Below are positions 43,108 to 54,780 of a stretch of DNA of 64,000 nucleotides, one piece after another (within the stretch, counting starts at the first letter, position 1; the number at the start of each line of letters is the position of its first letter). The stretch is from Janibacter massiliensis (GTDB taxonomy: Bacteria; Actinomycetota; Actinomycetes; Actinomycetales; Dermatophilaceae). A program made the position numbers and the translations under genes. The notes under the pieces were generated by a model. The model was not told where the DNA came from. It worked only from the letters and a program-made list of their open reading frames with translations, and did not search any database. The stretch is taken from positions 630,706-694,705 of the forward strand of contig NZ_LT985196.1 in assembly GCF_900289115.1 (NCBI RefSeq), given 5' to 3'.

Positions 43108-45713
43108 TCGGTACCTCCCGCGGTCTGCTCCGCGTCGTTCGTGCTCCCGTCGGCGGCCTCCGCCGGGACGTCGTCCCCAGACGCTACCGCGTCGACCTGC
43201 TCGTCACCGACCTGCTCGACGCTGCGCGCCACGGCGACGATCGAGTCGCCCGTGCGCGGCGCGGCGAAGGCAACGCCCATGGTGTTCCGGCCGGTCCGCT
43301 TCACGCCGTCGACCCGGGAGCGGACGATGTTGCCCTTCTCCATGACGACGAGCACCTCGTCGTTCTCCCCGACCGTGAGCGCCCCGACGAGCTGACCGCC
43401 CTTGCCGTTGCTCGCCGCCGTGACGCCGTAGATCCCTCGGCCCTTCGGCGTCCACTCCGAGGCGGCGGTCCGCTTGGCGACACCGTTCTCGAAGACGACG
43501 AAGACGTCGGGGTCCTGGCCGGCGGGCAGGACGTTCATCGCGAGCAGGCTGTCCCCCTCGCGGAACTTCATGCCCGTGACGCCGCTCGTCGCCCGACCCA
43601 TCGGCCGCAGCTGGTCGTCGGTCGCGTGGAAGCGCACCGACTGGCCGTTGCGGGACACCAGGAGCAGGTCGTCCTCCGCAGACGCGAGCGCCGCACCGAC
43701 GAGCTCGTCCCCGTCCCGCAGGTTGATCGCGATGAGACCGCCGGAGCGAGGGCTGTCGTACTCCGCCAGGCGCGTCTTCTTCGCCAGACCCCGGCGCGTG
43801 GCCAGGACGAGGTACGGCGCGGCCCCGTAGTCCCGCACCGCGAGGACGGCGGCGATGCGCTCCTCCGGCTGGAAGGCCAGCAGGTTCGCCACGTGCTGGC
43901 CCTTGCTGTCCCGCGAACCCTCGGGCAGCTCGTACGCCTTGGCCCGGTACACCCGACCGAGGTTGGTGAAGAAGAGCAACCAGTGGTGGCTCGTCGTCGT
44001 GTAGAAGTGCTCGACGACGTCCTCCCCGCGCAGCGCCGCGCCGCGCACACCCTTCCCGCCGCGCTTCTGGCTGCGGTAGGCGTCGACCCGGGTGCGCTTG
44101 GCGTACCCGCCCCGGGTGATCGTCACGACGACGTCCTCCTCGGGGATGAGGTCCTCCATCGACATGTCCCCGTCGTACGGGTGGATCGTGGTGCGCCGCT
44201 CGTCGCCGTACTTGTCGACGATCTCCTGCAGCTCCTCGGAGACGATGCTCCGCTGCCGTTCAGGCTTGGCGAGGATGTCCGTGTAGTCCTCGATGAGGGC
44301 GGCGAGCCGGTCGTGCTCGTCGATGATCTTCTGGCGCTCCAGCGCGGCCAGGCGCCGCAGCTGCATGTTGAGGATCGCGTTCGCCTGGATCTCGTCGATG
44401 TCGAGCAGACGGATGAGCCCCTCGCGGGCCTCGTCGACGGTCGGGCTGCGCCGGATGAGCGCGATGACCTCGTCGAGCATGTCGAGGGCCTTGAGCAGGC
44501 CGCGCAGGATGTGGATCTCGGCCTCGGCCTTCGCGAGGCGGAACCGCGTCCGGCGCTGGATGACCTCGATCTGGTGATCGACCCAGTGACGGACGAAGGC
44601 GTCGATCGGCAGCGTGCGCGGCACCCCGTCGACGAGGGCGAGCATGTTCGCCCCGAAGGTCGTCTGCAGCGCCGTGTGCTTGTAGAGGTTGTTGAGGATG
44701 ACCTTCGCGACCGCGTCCCGCTTGAGGACGATGACCAGGCGCTGGCCCGTGCGGCCCGAGGTCTCGTCGCGGATGTCGGCGATCCCCGACAGCCGGCCCT
44801 CCCGGGTCTGGTCGGCGATCTTCTGGGCGAGCGCGTCCGGGTTGACCTGGTAGGGCAGCTGGGTGACGACGAGGCAGGTCCGGCCCTGGATCTCCTCGAC
44901 CTCGACGACCGCCCGCATGATGATCGAGCCGCGACCGGTGCGGTACGCGTCCTCGATCCCCCGGCGGCCCATGATGAGCGCGCCGGTGGGGAAGTCCGGC
45001 CCGGTGACCCGCGCCATGACGGCCTCGAGCATCTCCTCGCGCCCGGCGTCCGGGTGCTCGAGGACCCACTGGGCCGCAGCGGCGACCTCGCGCAGGTTGT
45101 GCGGCGGGATCTGGGTCGCCATGCCGACCGCGATGCCGGCGCTGCCGTTGACGAGGAGGTTGGGGAAGCGCGCGGGCAGGACGTCCGGCTGGAGCGTCTT
45201 GCCGTCGTAGTTGGGGACGAAGTCGACGGTCTCCTCGTGGATGTCCCGGACGAGCTCCATCGCGATCGAGGCCATCCGGCACTCGGTGTACCGCGGTGCG
45301 GCGGCCCCGTCGTTGCCCGCCGAGCCGAAGTTCCCCTGACCGTCGATGAGCGGGTACCGCAGCGACCACGGCTGGACGAGACGGACCATCGCGTCGTAGA
45401 TCGCCGTGTCGCCGTGCGGGTGGTACTGCCCCATGACGTCGCCGACGACGCGCGAGCACTTGTTGTACCCCCGGTCGGGGCGGTACCCACCGTCGTACAT
45501 CGCGTAGACGATCCGGCGGTGCACCGGCTTGAGGCCGTCCCGGACGTCGGGCAGCGCGCGGCTGACGATGACGCTCATCGCGTACTCGATGTAGCTGCGC
45601 TGCATCTCCTGGTTGAGGTCGACCGGCTCGGTGCGGTCGGTCACCAGGGCGCCGTCGGCGGGCGCGTCCGGCCCGGTCGGCTCGGTCGGTCCCTCGGGGG
45701 GCAGGTCGGTCAT
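43104..45713 (-). CDS. gyrA: DNA gyrase subunit A
   Basis: An 869-residue type II topoisomerase subunit. The breakage-reunion domain has the active-site Tyr142 in RYTECRM and the quinolone region [12 protein letters not shown] (98-109), with Thr103 where E. coli has Ser83 and Asp107 where it has Asp87. The C-terminal beta-pinwheel carries the GyrA-box-like [10 protein letters not shown] and ends with an acidic tail. With GyrB it introduces negative supercoils. It follows gyrB on the same strand, 44 bases apart. Ser-to-Thr at 103 alone does not prove resistance. Confidence 0.97.
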   Translation of the reverse strand: MTDLPPEGPTEPTGPDAPADGALVTDRTEPVDLNQEMQRSYIEYAMSVIVSRALPDVRDGLKPVHRRIVYAMYDGGYRPDRGYNKCSRVVGDVMGQYHPHGDTAIYDAMVRLVQPWSLRYPLIDGQGNFGSAGNDGAAAPRYTECRMASIAMELVRDIHEETVDFVPNYDGKTLQPDVLPARFPNLLVNGSAGIAVGMATQIPPHNLREVAAAAQWVLEHPDAGREEMLEAVMARVTGPDFPTGALIMGRRGIEDAYRTGRGSIIMRAVVEVEEIQGRTCLVVTQLPYQVNPDALAQKIADQTREGRLSGIADIRDETSGRTGQRLVIVLKRDAVAKVILNNLYKHTALQTTFGANMLALVDGVPRTLPIDAFVRHWVDHQIEVIQRRTRFRLAKAEAEIHILRGLLKALDMLDEVIALIRRSPTVDEAREGLIRLLDIDEIQANAILNMQLRRLAALERQKIIDEHDRLAALIEDYTDILAKPERQRSIVSEELQEIVDKYGDERRTTIHPYDGDMSMEDLIPEEDVVVTITRGGYAKRTRVDAYRSQKRGGKGVRGAALRGEDVVEHFYTTTSHHWLLFFTNLGRVYRAKAYELPEGSRDSKGQHVANLLAFQPEERIAAVLAVRDYGAAPYLVLATRRGLAKKTRLAEYDSPRSGGLIAINLRDGDELVGAALASAEDDLLLVSRNGQSVRFHATDDQLRPMGRATSGVTGMKFREGDSLLAMNVLPAGQDPDVFVVFENGVAKRTAASEWTPKGRGIYGVTAASNGKGGQLVGALTVGENDEVLVVMEKGNIVRSRVDGVKRTGRNTMGVAFAAPRTGDSIVAVARSVEQVGDEQVDAVASGDDVPAEAADGSTNDAEQTAGGTE

Positions 45714-45757
45714 CGCGATCCTTGTCTCGTCGTGTCAGGCGTCGGCTCGCGGGCCGG

Positions 45758-47944
<2,187 letters not shown>

Positions 47945-48085
47945 TTACCGGCTCGGACGGGCCGGGCGCACGTCGACACGGGCCGGGAGGGCCGCTCTCG
48001 CGCCGGAACGGGGAGGGATCCGAGGGGATCCACACGTCCGGCCTCCTCCGGGCCTTCTCGCGGCCCTGCGAGCGCCGGTGTCGCG

Positions 48086-48152
48086 CTCGCGCCCACCGAG
48101 TCGACTCGTGGTCATCGGATCCGGTGACCACGAGTCGATTCACGAGGCGCGA
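48086..48152. repeat. 67-bp nested palindromic element, family A, copy 2
   Basis: The core 48098-48141 is a 44-nt palindrome with two mismatched positions, centred on GGATCC; CTCGCGC (48086-48092) and GCGCGA (48147-48152) flank it at 5 bases. It is in the gyrB-lipoprotein divergent gap, and the right arm contains the TTCACG that could serve as the -35 of the lipoprotein promoter. Confidence 0.85.
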
Positions 48153-48168
48153 CACGCGTCGATACCCT
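48139..48168 (+). promoter_or_regulatory. Candidate promoter of the lipoprotein gene, overlapping repeat A2
   Basis: TTCACG (48139-48144) and TACCCT (48163-48168) are spaced 18 bp, and the -10 ends 7 nt before ATG 48176, so the message could be leaderless. The -35 lies in the right arm of the palindromic repeat. Confidence 0.4.
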
Positions 48169-48175
48169 CGGTGTC

Positions 48176-48976
48176 ATGGCACCGCGCTCCGTCCGCCCCG
48201 CCGCCGCGCTCGTCGCCCTCGCCCTCGGGGTGGGCGGCCTGTCGGCCTGCGGGCTCGGCGGCGACAGGCCCGCCCCGACGGTGACCGCGACGTCGACCAC
48301 CGACGCGCTGCCGCCCATGGAGACCGAGGACGGCCCCAGCCCGACGACGACGGCCGGCGGCGCGAAGACCCTGCCCTCCGGCACCCGCTGGGCGACCTCG
48401 AGCCGGTCGGGCCTGCGCTGGGCCGTTCCCGACGACTTCACCGTCGTCGACGTCGCGGCGCTGCGCGCGAACCGCTCGACGCCCGTGCCGAAGGACGTGC
48501 GGGCCCTGGCCCGACGCCAGGGGATGTCGGTGAACGAGATGCTCGCGTCGTTCGGCACGGGGGCCGAGCTCGTCGCCGTCGACACGGCCAGCCCGCAGGG
48601 GCAGCCGGTCACGGCGAACGTCAACCTCGTCGCGATCGAGAACCAGTCGCTGCCCGACGAGCAGGAGATCCGCCGCCAGCTGGCGAACATCCCCGGCAGC
48701 CGCACGCGCGTGCTGTCCGTCAAGGACGTGCCGATGGAGCTGGGGCCGGCGAACCGCACAGTCTACACGATGACCGTCAAGGACCGCACGCTCGCGGTCG
48801 AGGCCATGGCCGTCGAGCACGACGGAGGCACCGCGACGATCACGGCGAGCGCGGCGACCGCCCCCGCGGCGAAGGCGCTCATGGACGACATCGTCGACAC
48901 CCTCGAACCGGTCGCGGCCTCGGCGTCGGCCTCGTCCTCCTCGGCCGCGTCGTCGGCCTCGTCCCGGGCCGCCTGA
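48176..48976 (+). CDS. Putative lipoprotein
   Basis: A 266-residue exported lipoprotein. Signal peptide ends GLSAC with Cys25; a Thr/Ser/Pro linker follows, then a soluble domain whose central segment (WAVPDDFTVVDVAALRAN, IENQSLPDEQEIRRQLANIPGSRTRVLSVKDV) has an alpha/beta feel but no family name I know. The tail is Ala/Ser-rich. It is divergent from gyrB and just downstream of repeat A2, without a visible Shine-Dalgarno. Confidence 0.75.
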   Translation: MAPRSVRPAAALVALALGVGGLSACGLGGDRPAPTVTATSTTDALPPMETEDGPSPTTTAGGAKTLPSGTRWATSSRSGLRWAVPDDFTVVDVAALRANRSTPVPKDVRALARRQGMSVNEMLASFGTGAELVAVDTASPQGQPVTANVNLVAIENQSLPDEQEIRRQLANIPGSRTRVLSVKDVPMELGPANRTVYTMTVKDRTLAVEAMAVEHDGGTATITASAATAPAAKALMDDIVDTLEPVAASASASSSSAASSASSRAA

Positions 48977-49002
48977 GTCGGCGCGCCTGACCCGACGCGG
49001 CG

Positions 49003-49893
49003 TCAGGAGGGGCAGGTCCCGGACGGCAGATCGGTGCGGTGGTCGGTGAGGACGCGCGCGAGGTCGCCGAGGATCGCCGTCGCCTCCTCGTGGGTCCCGC
49101 CGGGGAGCCGGACGGCGAGCGCCACGGCCGTCCGCCCGCCGCGGGCCGGGACGATCCCGAGCTGCCGGGCGACGTAGCCCTGCGGGGTCGGGCCCCAACC
49201 GCCCTTGAACCGCGCCCCGCGGTCGGTGCCGAGCCCCCAGCGCTGGTCCGCCCGCACCCGCCCCATGAGGGGCAGCACCTCGTCGGCATCGGCCAGGCAC
49301 GGCAGGCCGGACGTGAAGCGGGCCTGGTCGGCGACCGGCCACCGGGTCTGCCCGAACGCGCTGAACCCGGGGACGAGGACGCGGGACTCGACGCGGGTGC
49401 GCCGGTCGCCGGCCTCGCGCAGGACGGCCTCGGTGCGGCAGGCCGCCCGCGGCGGGGGACCGAGCGAGCTCCACAGCTGCGCCGCGGCGTCGTTGTCGCT
49501 CGCGGTGATCGCTGCGTCCGCGTCCCGCCGGAGGACCTGGTCGCTGCCTCGGGAGGGCGTCCGTAGGGCGGCGAGCACGATCGGCACCTTCATCGTCGAC
49601 CACGCCGGCAGACCGGGGTCGGTCCCGACGACGGTCGGGGTCCGCGGGCGCCCGACGGGGGCGAACGCCACGGTGACGACCGCGCGGGGATGGGCGCGCC
49701 GCACCCGGGCCAGGTCGTCCGTGAGCGCACGGGGGACGCGCTCCGCCGGGCCGGTCGTCGGGACGGACGGGGCGGGCCGGCTCGGCGCGACCTCGGTCGA
49801 GGTGACCGTCGCGGGGGCTCGGTCCGCGCCGGTCCCGCACGCGCCGAGAGCACCCAGCGCGAGCGCGAGGGCCGTCGCACCCAGGCGTCGCAC
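49003..49893 (-). CDS. Serine beta-lactamase-like exported hydrolase (lipoprotein)
   Basis: A 296-residue lipoprotein with lipobox LGAC and Cys19. The penicillin-recognising fold motifs are S99-T-M-K102 (SxxK), S132-D-N134 (SDN) and a KGG motif in ARFKGGWGP. This set resembles class A beta-lactamase/PBP-like serine hydrolases, without a clear Glu166-type loop in the part I can read, so hydrolytic activity on beta-lactams is uncertain. It converges with the preceding lipoprotein. Start GTG 49893. Confidence 0.78.
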   Translation of the reverse strand: MRRLGATALALALGALGACGTGADRAPATVTSTEVAPSRPAPSVPTTGPAERVPRALTDDLARVRRAHPRAVVTVAFAPVGRPRTPTVVGTDPGLPAWSTMKVPIVLAALRTPSRGSDQVLRRDADAAITASDNDAAAQLWSSLGPPPRAACRTEAVLREAGDRRTRVESRVLVPGFSAFGQTRWPVADQARFTSGLPCLADADEVLPLMGRVRADQRWGLGTDRGARFKGGWGPTPQGYVARQLGIVPARGGRTAVALAVRLPGGTHEEATAILGDLARVLTDHRTDLPSGTCPS

Positions 49894-49895
49894 GC

Positions 49896-50675
49896 TCAGT
49901 AGAGGTGGACGACGGCGTTGTTGCCGCCGGTGCAGGTCACCGGCTCACCCCGGCACGTCATCGTGTAGGTCCGACCCGTCTTGGGGCTGAACGCACGGAT
50001 CGAACGGTTGCCGCGGCCACCGGCGTCGACGTAGGCGTCGCGGACGTTGACGGCGAACTCGCACGAGGTGACGTCGGAGCCGATCGCGGCCTTGAGTCCT
50101 CCGGCGGTGGAGCGCCCGCAGGCCGTGGCACCCGCCGGCAGGGTGCGGGTCCGCCGCGACGACGGGGGCGAGGACGACGACGGGCTGGCGGAGCCCTGCG
50201 TGCCGCCGCTGTCGGTGGTCACCTCGGTCGTCGTCGTCTCCGTGACGACCGTCGGCCCGTCGGCGTCCGCAACCCCGCGCCCACCGAGCAGGGAGAACCC
50301 GATGGCCAGCCCTGCGAGCAGGAGGAGGGACCCGAGGGCCAGCCCGATGACCCATGGGGCCGGACCGCCGCGTCGGGGCTCGACCTGGCGGGGCGCCCCG
50401 GGAACGGGGTGCTGCACGGCGTACCCCGGTTGCGGGGCGTACACCGGATGACCGGCCAGCCCCGGGTCGGTGGCGTAGTCCTCCGGGCGGTGGACCGGTG
50501 CGGCGTCGACGCTCGCCACCGGGGAGCGGCTCGCCGTCGCGTCGGGGTCACGAGAGGGGAACCCGCCGGCCGCTGGTTCGGCCCAGGGGTCCTCGTACGG
50601 GTCGTACGCCCCCGACGAGCCCTGCTCGAGCATGCCGTCGAGAGCCTCGACCCCCTCGTCCTCCGGACGCGTCAT
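49896..50675 (-). CDS. Membrane-anchored hypothetical protein, Pro/Asp-rich N-terminus
   Basis: A 259-residue protein. A Pro/Asp/Tyr-rich cytoplasmic segment is followed by one membrane span (WVIGLALGSLLLLAGLAIGFSLLG, about 128-152), a Ser/Thr stalk and a compact extracellular C-terminal domain with Cys pairs (ATACGRST, VTSCEFAV, TMTCRGEPVTC). ATG 50675 is selected because GAGGAG lies 7-8 nt upstream. It is immediately upstream of the beta-lactamase-like lipoprotein gene, 2 bases apart, so they are likely cotranscribed. No family assigned. Confidence 0.7.
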   Translation of the reverse strand: MTRPEDEGVEALDGMLEQGSSGAYDPYEDPWAEPAAGGFPSRDPDATASRSPVASVDAAPVHRPEDYATDPGLAGHPVYAPQPGYAVQHPVPGAPRQVEPRRGGPAPWVIGLALGSLLLLAGLAIGFSLLGGRGVADADGPTVVTETTTTEVTTDSGGTQGSASPSSSSPPSSRRTRTLPAGATACGRSTAGGLKAAIGSDVTSCEFAVNVRDAYVDAGGRGNRSIRAFSPKTGRTYTMTCRGEPVTCTGGNNAVVHLY

Positions 50676-50770
50676 CGACAACTCCTCCTCAGCGTCGTGC
50701 TCCGTCACTCTGGCACAGGGGACGACGCCCGGGCACCCGTCCGATCCGTGATCGACCGGTGTCCGGGCGA

Positions 50771-51352
50771 TCAGCCGTAGGTGTCCCGCGGGCCGCGGCC
50801 GTCGCTCGCGCGGCGCGGGCCGCGGCTCCACGACGGGGCGCTCGGGCCGACGACCTTGAGCTCGGCGACCGCGTCGGGACCGATCTCCGCCGCGACCCGG
50901 GCCAGCAGCGAGCTCGAGAGCAGCCGCAGCTGGTGGGCCCAGGCGGTCGAGTCCGCGCGGACGGTGAGGACACGACCCTCGAACGAGACCGGGGTCGAGT
51001 GCGCCGCGACGCCGGGCCCGACGATCTCGGCCCAGCGCCCCATGACCGACCCGACGGCGACGTCGACCCGCCAGCCCCGGTCGGCGACGAGCCGGTCCAT
51101 CTGGTCCCCGATGAGCAGCGGGTCGCGGTCGGCCCCGGTGCGGGGCACCAGCCCGTCACCCGGCCGACGGCGGCGCGTGGGTCGCAGACCAGGACGCAGG
51201 CCCTTGGCCCGAGCAGCGCCCCGCGCCCGGGCCAGCGCGGCGGCCGCGGCGTCCTCGACCGTGGGACCGACCTCCTCGACCGTCCCGTGCTGCTCCCCGG
51301 CGCCGACCTCCTCGTCATCGGCGGGCGGACCGACCTGCGGCGGCTGGGTCAT
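50771..51352 (-). CDS. DUF721 (DciA-like) family protein
   Basis: A 193-residue protein. The C-terminal half has DVAVGSVMGRWAEIVGPGVAAHSTPVSFEGRVLTVRADSTAWAHQLRLL, the DUF721 fold. In many bacteria DUF721/DciA loads the replicative helicase; the recF-DUF721 adjacency is typical of actinobacteria. The N-terminal half is variable and basic. The start ATG 51352 overlaps the recF stop (ATGA). Confidence 0.9.
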   Translation of the reverse strand: MTQPPQVGPPADDEEVGAGEQHGTVEEVGPTVEDAAAAALARARGAARAKGLRPGLRPTRRRRPGDGLVPRTGADRDPLLIGDQMDRLVADRGWRVDVAVGSVMGRWAEIVGPGVAAHSTPVSFEGRVLTVRADSTAWAHQLRLLSSSLLARVAAEIGPDAVAELKVVGPSAPSWSRGPRRASDGRGPRDTYG

Positions 51353-52554
51353 GCCGGCGTCACGCTGCCCTCGGTGACGGAGAACCGGTGCCCGCTGAGC
51401 GCCTCCGGCACATCCTCCGGGACCGCGGCGGTGATGAGGACCTGCTCGCAGTCGGCGATCATCGCGGCCAGCCGCTCCCGGCGGCCGGAGTCGAGCTCGG
51501 CGAAGACGTCGTCGAGGATGAGGACGGGGTCGTCGTCGAGGTCGTGGCGCAGGAGGTGGAAGGCCCCCAGGCGCAGCGCGAGCGCGAACGACCACGACTC
51601 GCCGTGGCTGGCGTAGCCCTTCGCGGGCATCTCCCCGAGCGTGAGGCGCAGCTCGTCGCGGTGCGGACCCAGCGCCGTCACCCCGCGCTCGATCTCGTGC
51701 TCGCGCATCCCGGCCAGCCCGTCGAGGTAGGCGGTCCGCAGGTCGTCGATCTCGGGGACCTCGCCCGCGGCGATCGCGGCGGCCACGGGCTCGGTCGCCG
51801 ATGCCGCGTCGAGGCTGCTGCGGTACGTCGCGCCCGCGGACCGGTCGGCGTCGGCGACCTGTCGGTACGTGGCGTCCAGGTGCGGGCGCAGGTCGCGCAG
51901 CAGGCGCAGGCGGGCGTACGTCAGCTGGGCGCCGACCCCGGCGATCTGCTCGTCCCAGATGTCGAGGGTGTGCAGGGCCGAGGCGCGCGGGTCCCGACCG
52001 TCGGGGTCGGGGGGAGCCGCGCGGTCCCGCCGGCCGCGACGCAGGACGGGCGCGGCGGACCGCAGCAGGGCGTTGCGCTGCTTGAGGACCTTGTCGTAGT
52101 CGGCACGGACCCCGGCCCACCGCGGCTGCCGCTGGACGAGCAGGTCGTCGAGGAAGCGTCGCCGCGCCGCGGGGTCGCCCTTGACGAGGGCGAGGTCCTC
52201 GGGGGCGAAGAGGACCGTGCGGAGGATCCCCAGGACGTCGCGGGGGCGGGCCGGCGCGCGGCCGATGTGCGCCTTGTTCGACCGGCCCGGGGTGATCTCG
52301 AGCTCGACGACCTGCTCCCGCCCGGCCCGCACCACCGCCGCCCGGACGACGGCGCGCTCGGCGCCGAAGCGCACGAGGGGCTGGTCGGAGGACACCCGGT
52401 GGCTGCCGAGCGTCGAGACGCACCCGATCGCCTCGACGAGGTTCGTCTTCCCGCGGCCGTTGAGCCCGACGAGCGTCGAGATCCCGGGGGACAGCGCGAG
52501 GTCGGCGGACGCGTACGAGCGGAAGTCGGCGACCGTCAGGTGACGGACGTGCAC
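51349..52554 (-). CDS. recF: RecF recombination mediator protein
   Basis: A 401-residue SMC-like ATPase. Walker A GLNGRGKTNLVEAI is at residues 29-42; the N-terminus MHVRHLTVADFRSYASADLALSPG and the C-terminal LILDDVFAELDSGRRERL (signature and Walker B region) are standard. It helps load RecA at gaps. It lies 7 bases downstream of gnd and overlaps the DUF721 gene, all on the minus strand, the conserved dnaN-gnd-recF-DUF721 order. Confidence 0.96.
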   Translation of the reverse strand: MHVRHLTVADFRSYASADLALSPGISTLVGLNGRGKTNLVEAIGCVSTLGSHRVSSDQPLVRFGAERAVVRAAVVRAGREQVVELEITPGRSNKAHIGRAPARPRDVLGILRTVLFAPEDLALVKGDPAARRRFLDDLLVQRQPRWAGVRADYDKVLKQRNALLRSAAPVLRRGRRDRAAPPDPDGRDPRASALHTLDIWDEQIAGVGAQLTYARLRLLRDLRPHLDATYRQVADADRSAGATYRSSLDAASATEPVAAAIAAGEVPEIDDLRTAYLDGLAGMREHEIERGVTALGPHRDELRLTLGEMPAKGYASHGESWSFALALRLGAFHLLRHDLDDDPVLILDDVFAELDSGRRERLAAMIADCEQVLITAAVPEDVPEALSGHRFSVTEGSVTPA

Positions 52555-52561
52555 GCGCCGG

Positions 52562-53617
52562 TCAGCCGCCGGTCGACCCGCCGCCCGAGGACGGGCCGGC
52601 GTCCGCGGCCCGGCGACCCTCGGCCGCCGCCTCCGTCGCGCTCGTCGGCGGCGCGGTCTTGCTCTCCTCGGCCTGCTCCGCGGCCTTCGCGCTGCGCGGG
52701 CCCTCCTGCGCCTGCGCGCGCAGCTCGTCGCCCTCCGCCGTCGTCATCACCTGGTGGCCGCCGAACTGACCGCGCAGCGCCGCGACGGCCTGCATCGTCG
52801 GGCTCGACTCCTGGCGCGAGGCGAACCGCGCGAAGAGCGACGCGGAGATCACCGGCATCGGCACGGAGTTGGCGATGGCCTCCTCGACCGTCCAGCGGCC
52901 CTCGCCGGAGTCGGCCGTGTAGTCGGAGACGTCGTCCAGGCTCGGGTTCTCCTCGAGCGCGAGGACCATGAGGTCGAGCAGCCAGGAGCGGACGACCGTG
53001 CCGCGGCTCCACGCCTTGAAGGCGCCGGGCACGTCGGTGACGATGTCCTTCTTCGTCAGCAGCTCGTAGCCCTCGGCGTAGGCGTGCATGAGGCCGTACT
53101 CGATGCCGTTGTGGACCATCTTCACGTAGTGGCCCGCCCCGACCTCGCCGGCGTGGACGAAGCCCTCGTCGCGCGGACCCTCGGGCCGCAGCGCGTCGAA
53201 GATCGGCATGGCCCGCTCGACGTTCTCCGCGGCCCCGCCGACCATGAGGCCGTAGCCGTTCTCCAGACCCCAGATGCCGCCGGAGACGCCGCAGTCGAGG
53301 TACTCGATGCCCTTCTCCTGCAGCGCCGCGGCGTTGAGCTGGTCGTCGGAGAAGCGGCTGTTGCCGCCGTCGATGACGAGGTCGCCGGGCTCGAGCCGGT
53401 CCCCGAGGTCGGCGATGACGTCGCGGGTGATCTGCCCCGAGGGGACCATGACCCAGACGACGCGCGGCGCCTGCAGCCGGTCGATCATCTCCTCGACGGA
53501 GCCGGCGTCCGAGACCTCGGGGTTGCGGTCGTACCCGATGACCTCGTGACCGGCGCGGCGGATGCGCTCGCGCATGTTGCCGCCCATCTTGCCCAGTCCG
53601 ATGAGACCCAGCTGCAT
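52562..53617 (-). CDS. gnd: 6-phosphogluconate dehydrogenase (decarboxylating), short NAD-type
   Basis: A 351-residue enzyme. N-terminal Rossmann fold MQLGLIGLGKMGGNM, the Asp/Arg cofactor loop YDRNP, and the substrate motifs DGGNS, GCVSGG-like DCGVSGG and KMVHNGIEYG are present. This is the short, NAD+-preferring dehydrogenase family rather than the 470-residue form. The last 55 residues are an Ala/Glu/Ser-rich extension with no counterpart in the enzyme core. Position between dnaN and recF is common in actinobacteria. Confidence 0.93.
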   Translation of the reverse strand: MQLGLIGLGKMGGNMRERIRRAGHEVIGYDRNPEVSDAGSVEEMIDRLQAPRVVWVMVPSGQITRDVIADLGDRLEPGDLVIDGGNSRFSDDQLNAAALQEKGIEYLDCGVSGGIWGLENGYGLMVGGAAENVERAMPIFDALRPEGPRDEGFVHAGEVGAGHYVKMVHNGIEYGLMHAYAEGYELLTKKDIVTDVPGAFKAWSRGTVVRSWLLDLMVLALEENPSLDDVSDYTADSGEGRWTVEEAIANSVPMPVISASLFARFASRQESSPTMQAVAALRGQFGGHQVMTTAEGDELRAQAQEGPRSAKAAEQAEESKTAPPTSATEAAAEGRRAADAGPSSGGGSTGG

Positions 53618-53646
53618 GACTCGCTCCTGACGCTCGGGTGCTGTGG

Positions 53647-54780
53647 TCAGCCGGCGAGGCGGACCGGCTGGAGGACGTAGCGGTAGCTCGTGTCGGCCTC
53701 GGCCTCGATGGTGTCCTGCCCCGTGATCATCGCGGGTTTCAGGGGCGCCGTGAACCCCAGGCGGGTGAACGTCGTGCCGAGGGCGCCCAGACCGTCGAGC
53801 AGGTAGCCGGGGTTGAAGGCGATCTCGAGGTCCGGACCGGTGACGGTGGCCTCGACGGCCTCGGAGGCCTGCGCGTCGTCACCCGTGCCCGCCTCGATCG
53901 CGACCGAACCCTCGGTGAACCGCAGCCGGACGGGGGTGTTGCGCTCGGCCACGAGGGCGACGCGCTTGACGGCCTCGACGAGCTCGTGGGTGCTGACGAC
54001 GGCGTCGGTCTCGGTCGACGCGGGGAAGATCTTGCTCACCTTCGGGTACTCACCGTCGAGCAGGCGGGAGGTCGTCCGGCGGCGGCCGGCCTCGAAGCCG
54101 ACGAGCCCCTCACCGCCGGCGGCGTCGCCCAGGGCGAGGTCGACGGTGCCGGCCGCGCCGAGCGAGCGCGCGGTGTCCAGGAGGGTGCGGGCCGGGACGA
54201 GCGCGACGTGGCTGGCGTCGCTGGCCGAGGGGTTCCACGTGATCTCGCGCATGGCCAGGCGGTAGCGGTCGGTGGCCAGGAGCGTCATCCGCTCGCCGTC
54301 GACCTCGACCCGCACGCCCGTGAGGATCGGCAGGGTGTCGCCGCGGTCGGCGGCGATCGCCACCTGCTGGACCGCCTGGGTGAACGTCGGGCCCTCGATC
54401 GTGCCGGAGGGGGAGGGCGAGGTCGGCAGCGTCGGGTAGTCCCCGACCGGCATCTGCAGCAGCGCGAAGCGGGAGCTGCCGCACGTCACCTGGACCTTCG
54501 AGCCGTCGAGGCCGACGTCGACCGGCTTGTTCGGGAGGTTCTTCGAGATGTCGGCCAGGAGGCGTCCGAGCACGAGGACGGTGCCGGACTCGCTCACCTC
54601 GGCGGGCACGGTGATCCGGGCCGATACCTCGTAGTCGAACGCCGAGAGGGTGAGCTCCCCGTCGGTGCTCGCCTCGAGCAGCAGGCCGGCGAGGACCGGG
54701 ACCGGGGGGCGGGCCGGCAGGCCACGGGCGACCCACGTGACGGCTTCGGCGAGAACGTCGCGCTCGACGCGGAACTTCAC
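53647..54780 (-). CDS. dnaN: DNA polymerase III beta sliding clamp
   Basis: A 377-residue sliding clamp of three topologically similar domains. It starts VKFRVERDVLAEAVTWVARGLPARPPVPVLAGLLLEA and ends with the conserved SYRYVLQPVRLAG. GTG 54780 is selected because AAGGAAGGG sits upstream and the reading begins with the family N-terminus. The clamp tethers the replicative polymerase. It lies beside the DnaA-box-rich origin. Confidence 0.96.
   Translation of the reverse strand: MKFRVERDVLAEAVTWVARGLPARPPVPVLAGLLLEASTDGELTLSAFDYEVSARITVPAEVSESGTVLVLGRLLADISKNLPNKPVDVGLDGSKVQVTCGSSRFALLQMPVGDYPTLPTSPSPSGTIEGPTFTQAVQQVAIAADRGDTLPILTGVRVEVDGERMTLLATDRYRLAMREITWNPSASDASHVALVPARTLLDTARSLGAAGTVDLALGDAAGGEGLVGFEAGRRRTTSRLLDGEYPKVSKIFPASTETDAVVSTHELVEAVKRVALVAERNTPVRLRFTEGSVAIEAGTGDDAQASEAVEATVTGPDLEIAFNPGYLLDGLGALGTTFTRLGFTAPLKPAMITGQDTIEAEADTSYRYVLQPVRLAG

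Noticed and set aside
43104-45713. Thr103 in GyrA as a quinolone-resistance mutation
   Set aside because: Natural variation at this position is common and the sequence alone gives no resistance evidence.
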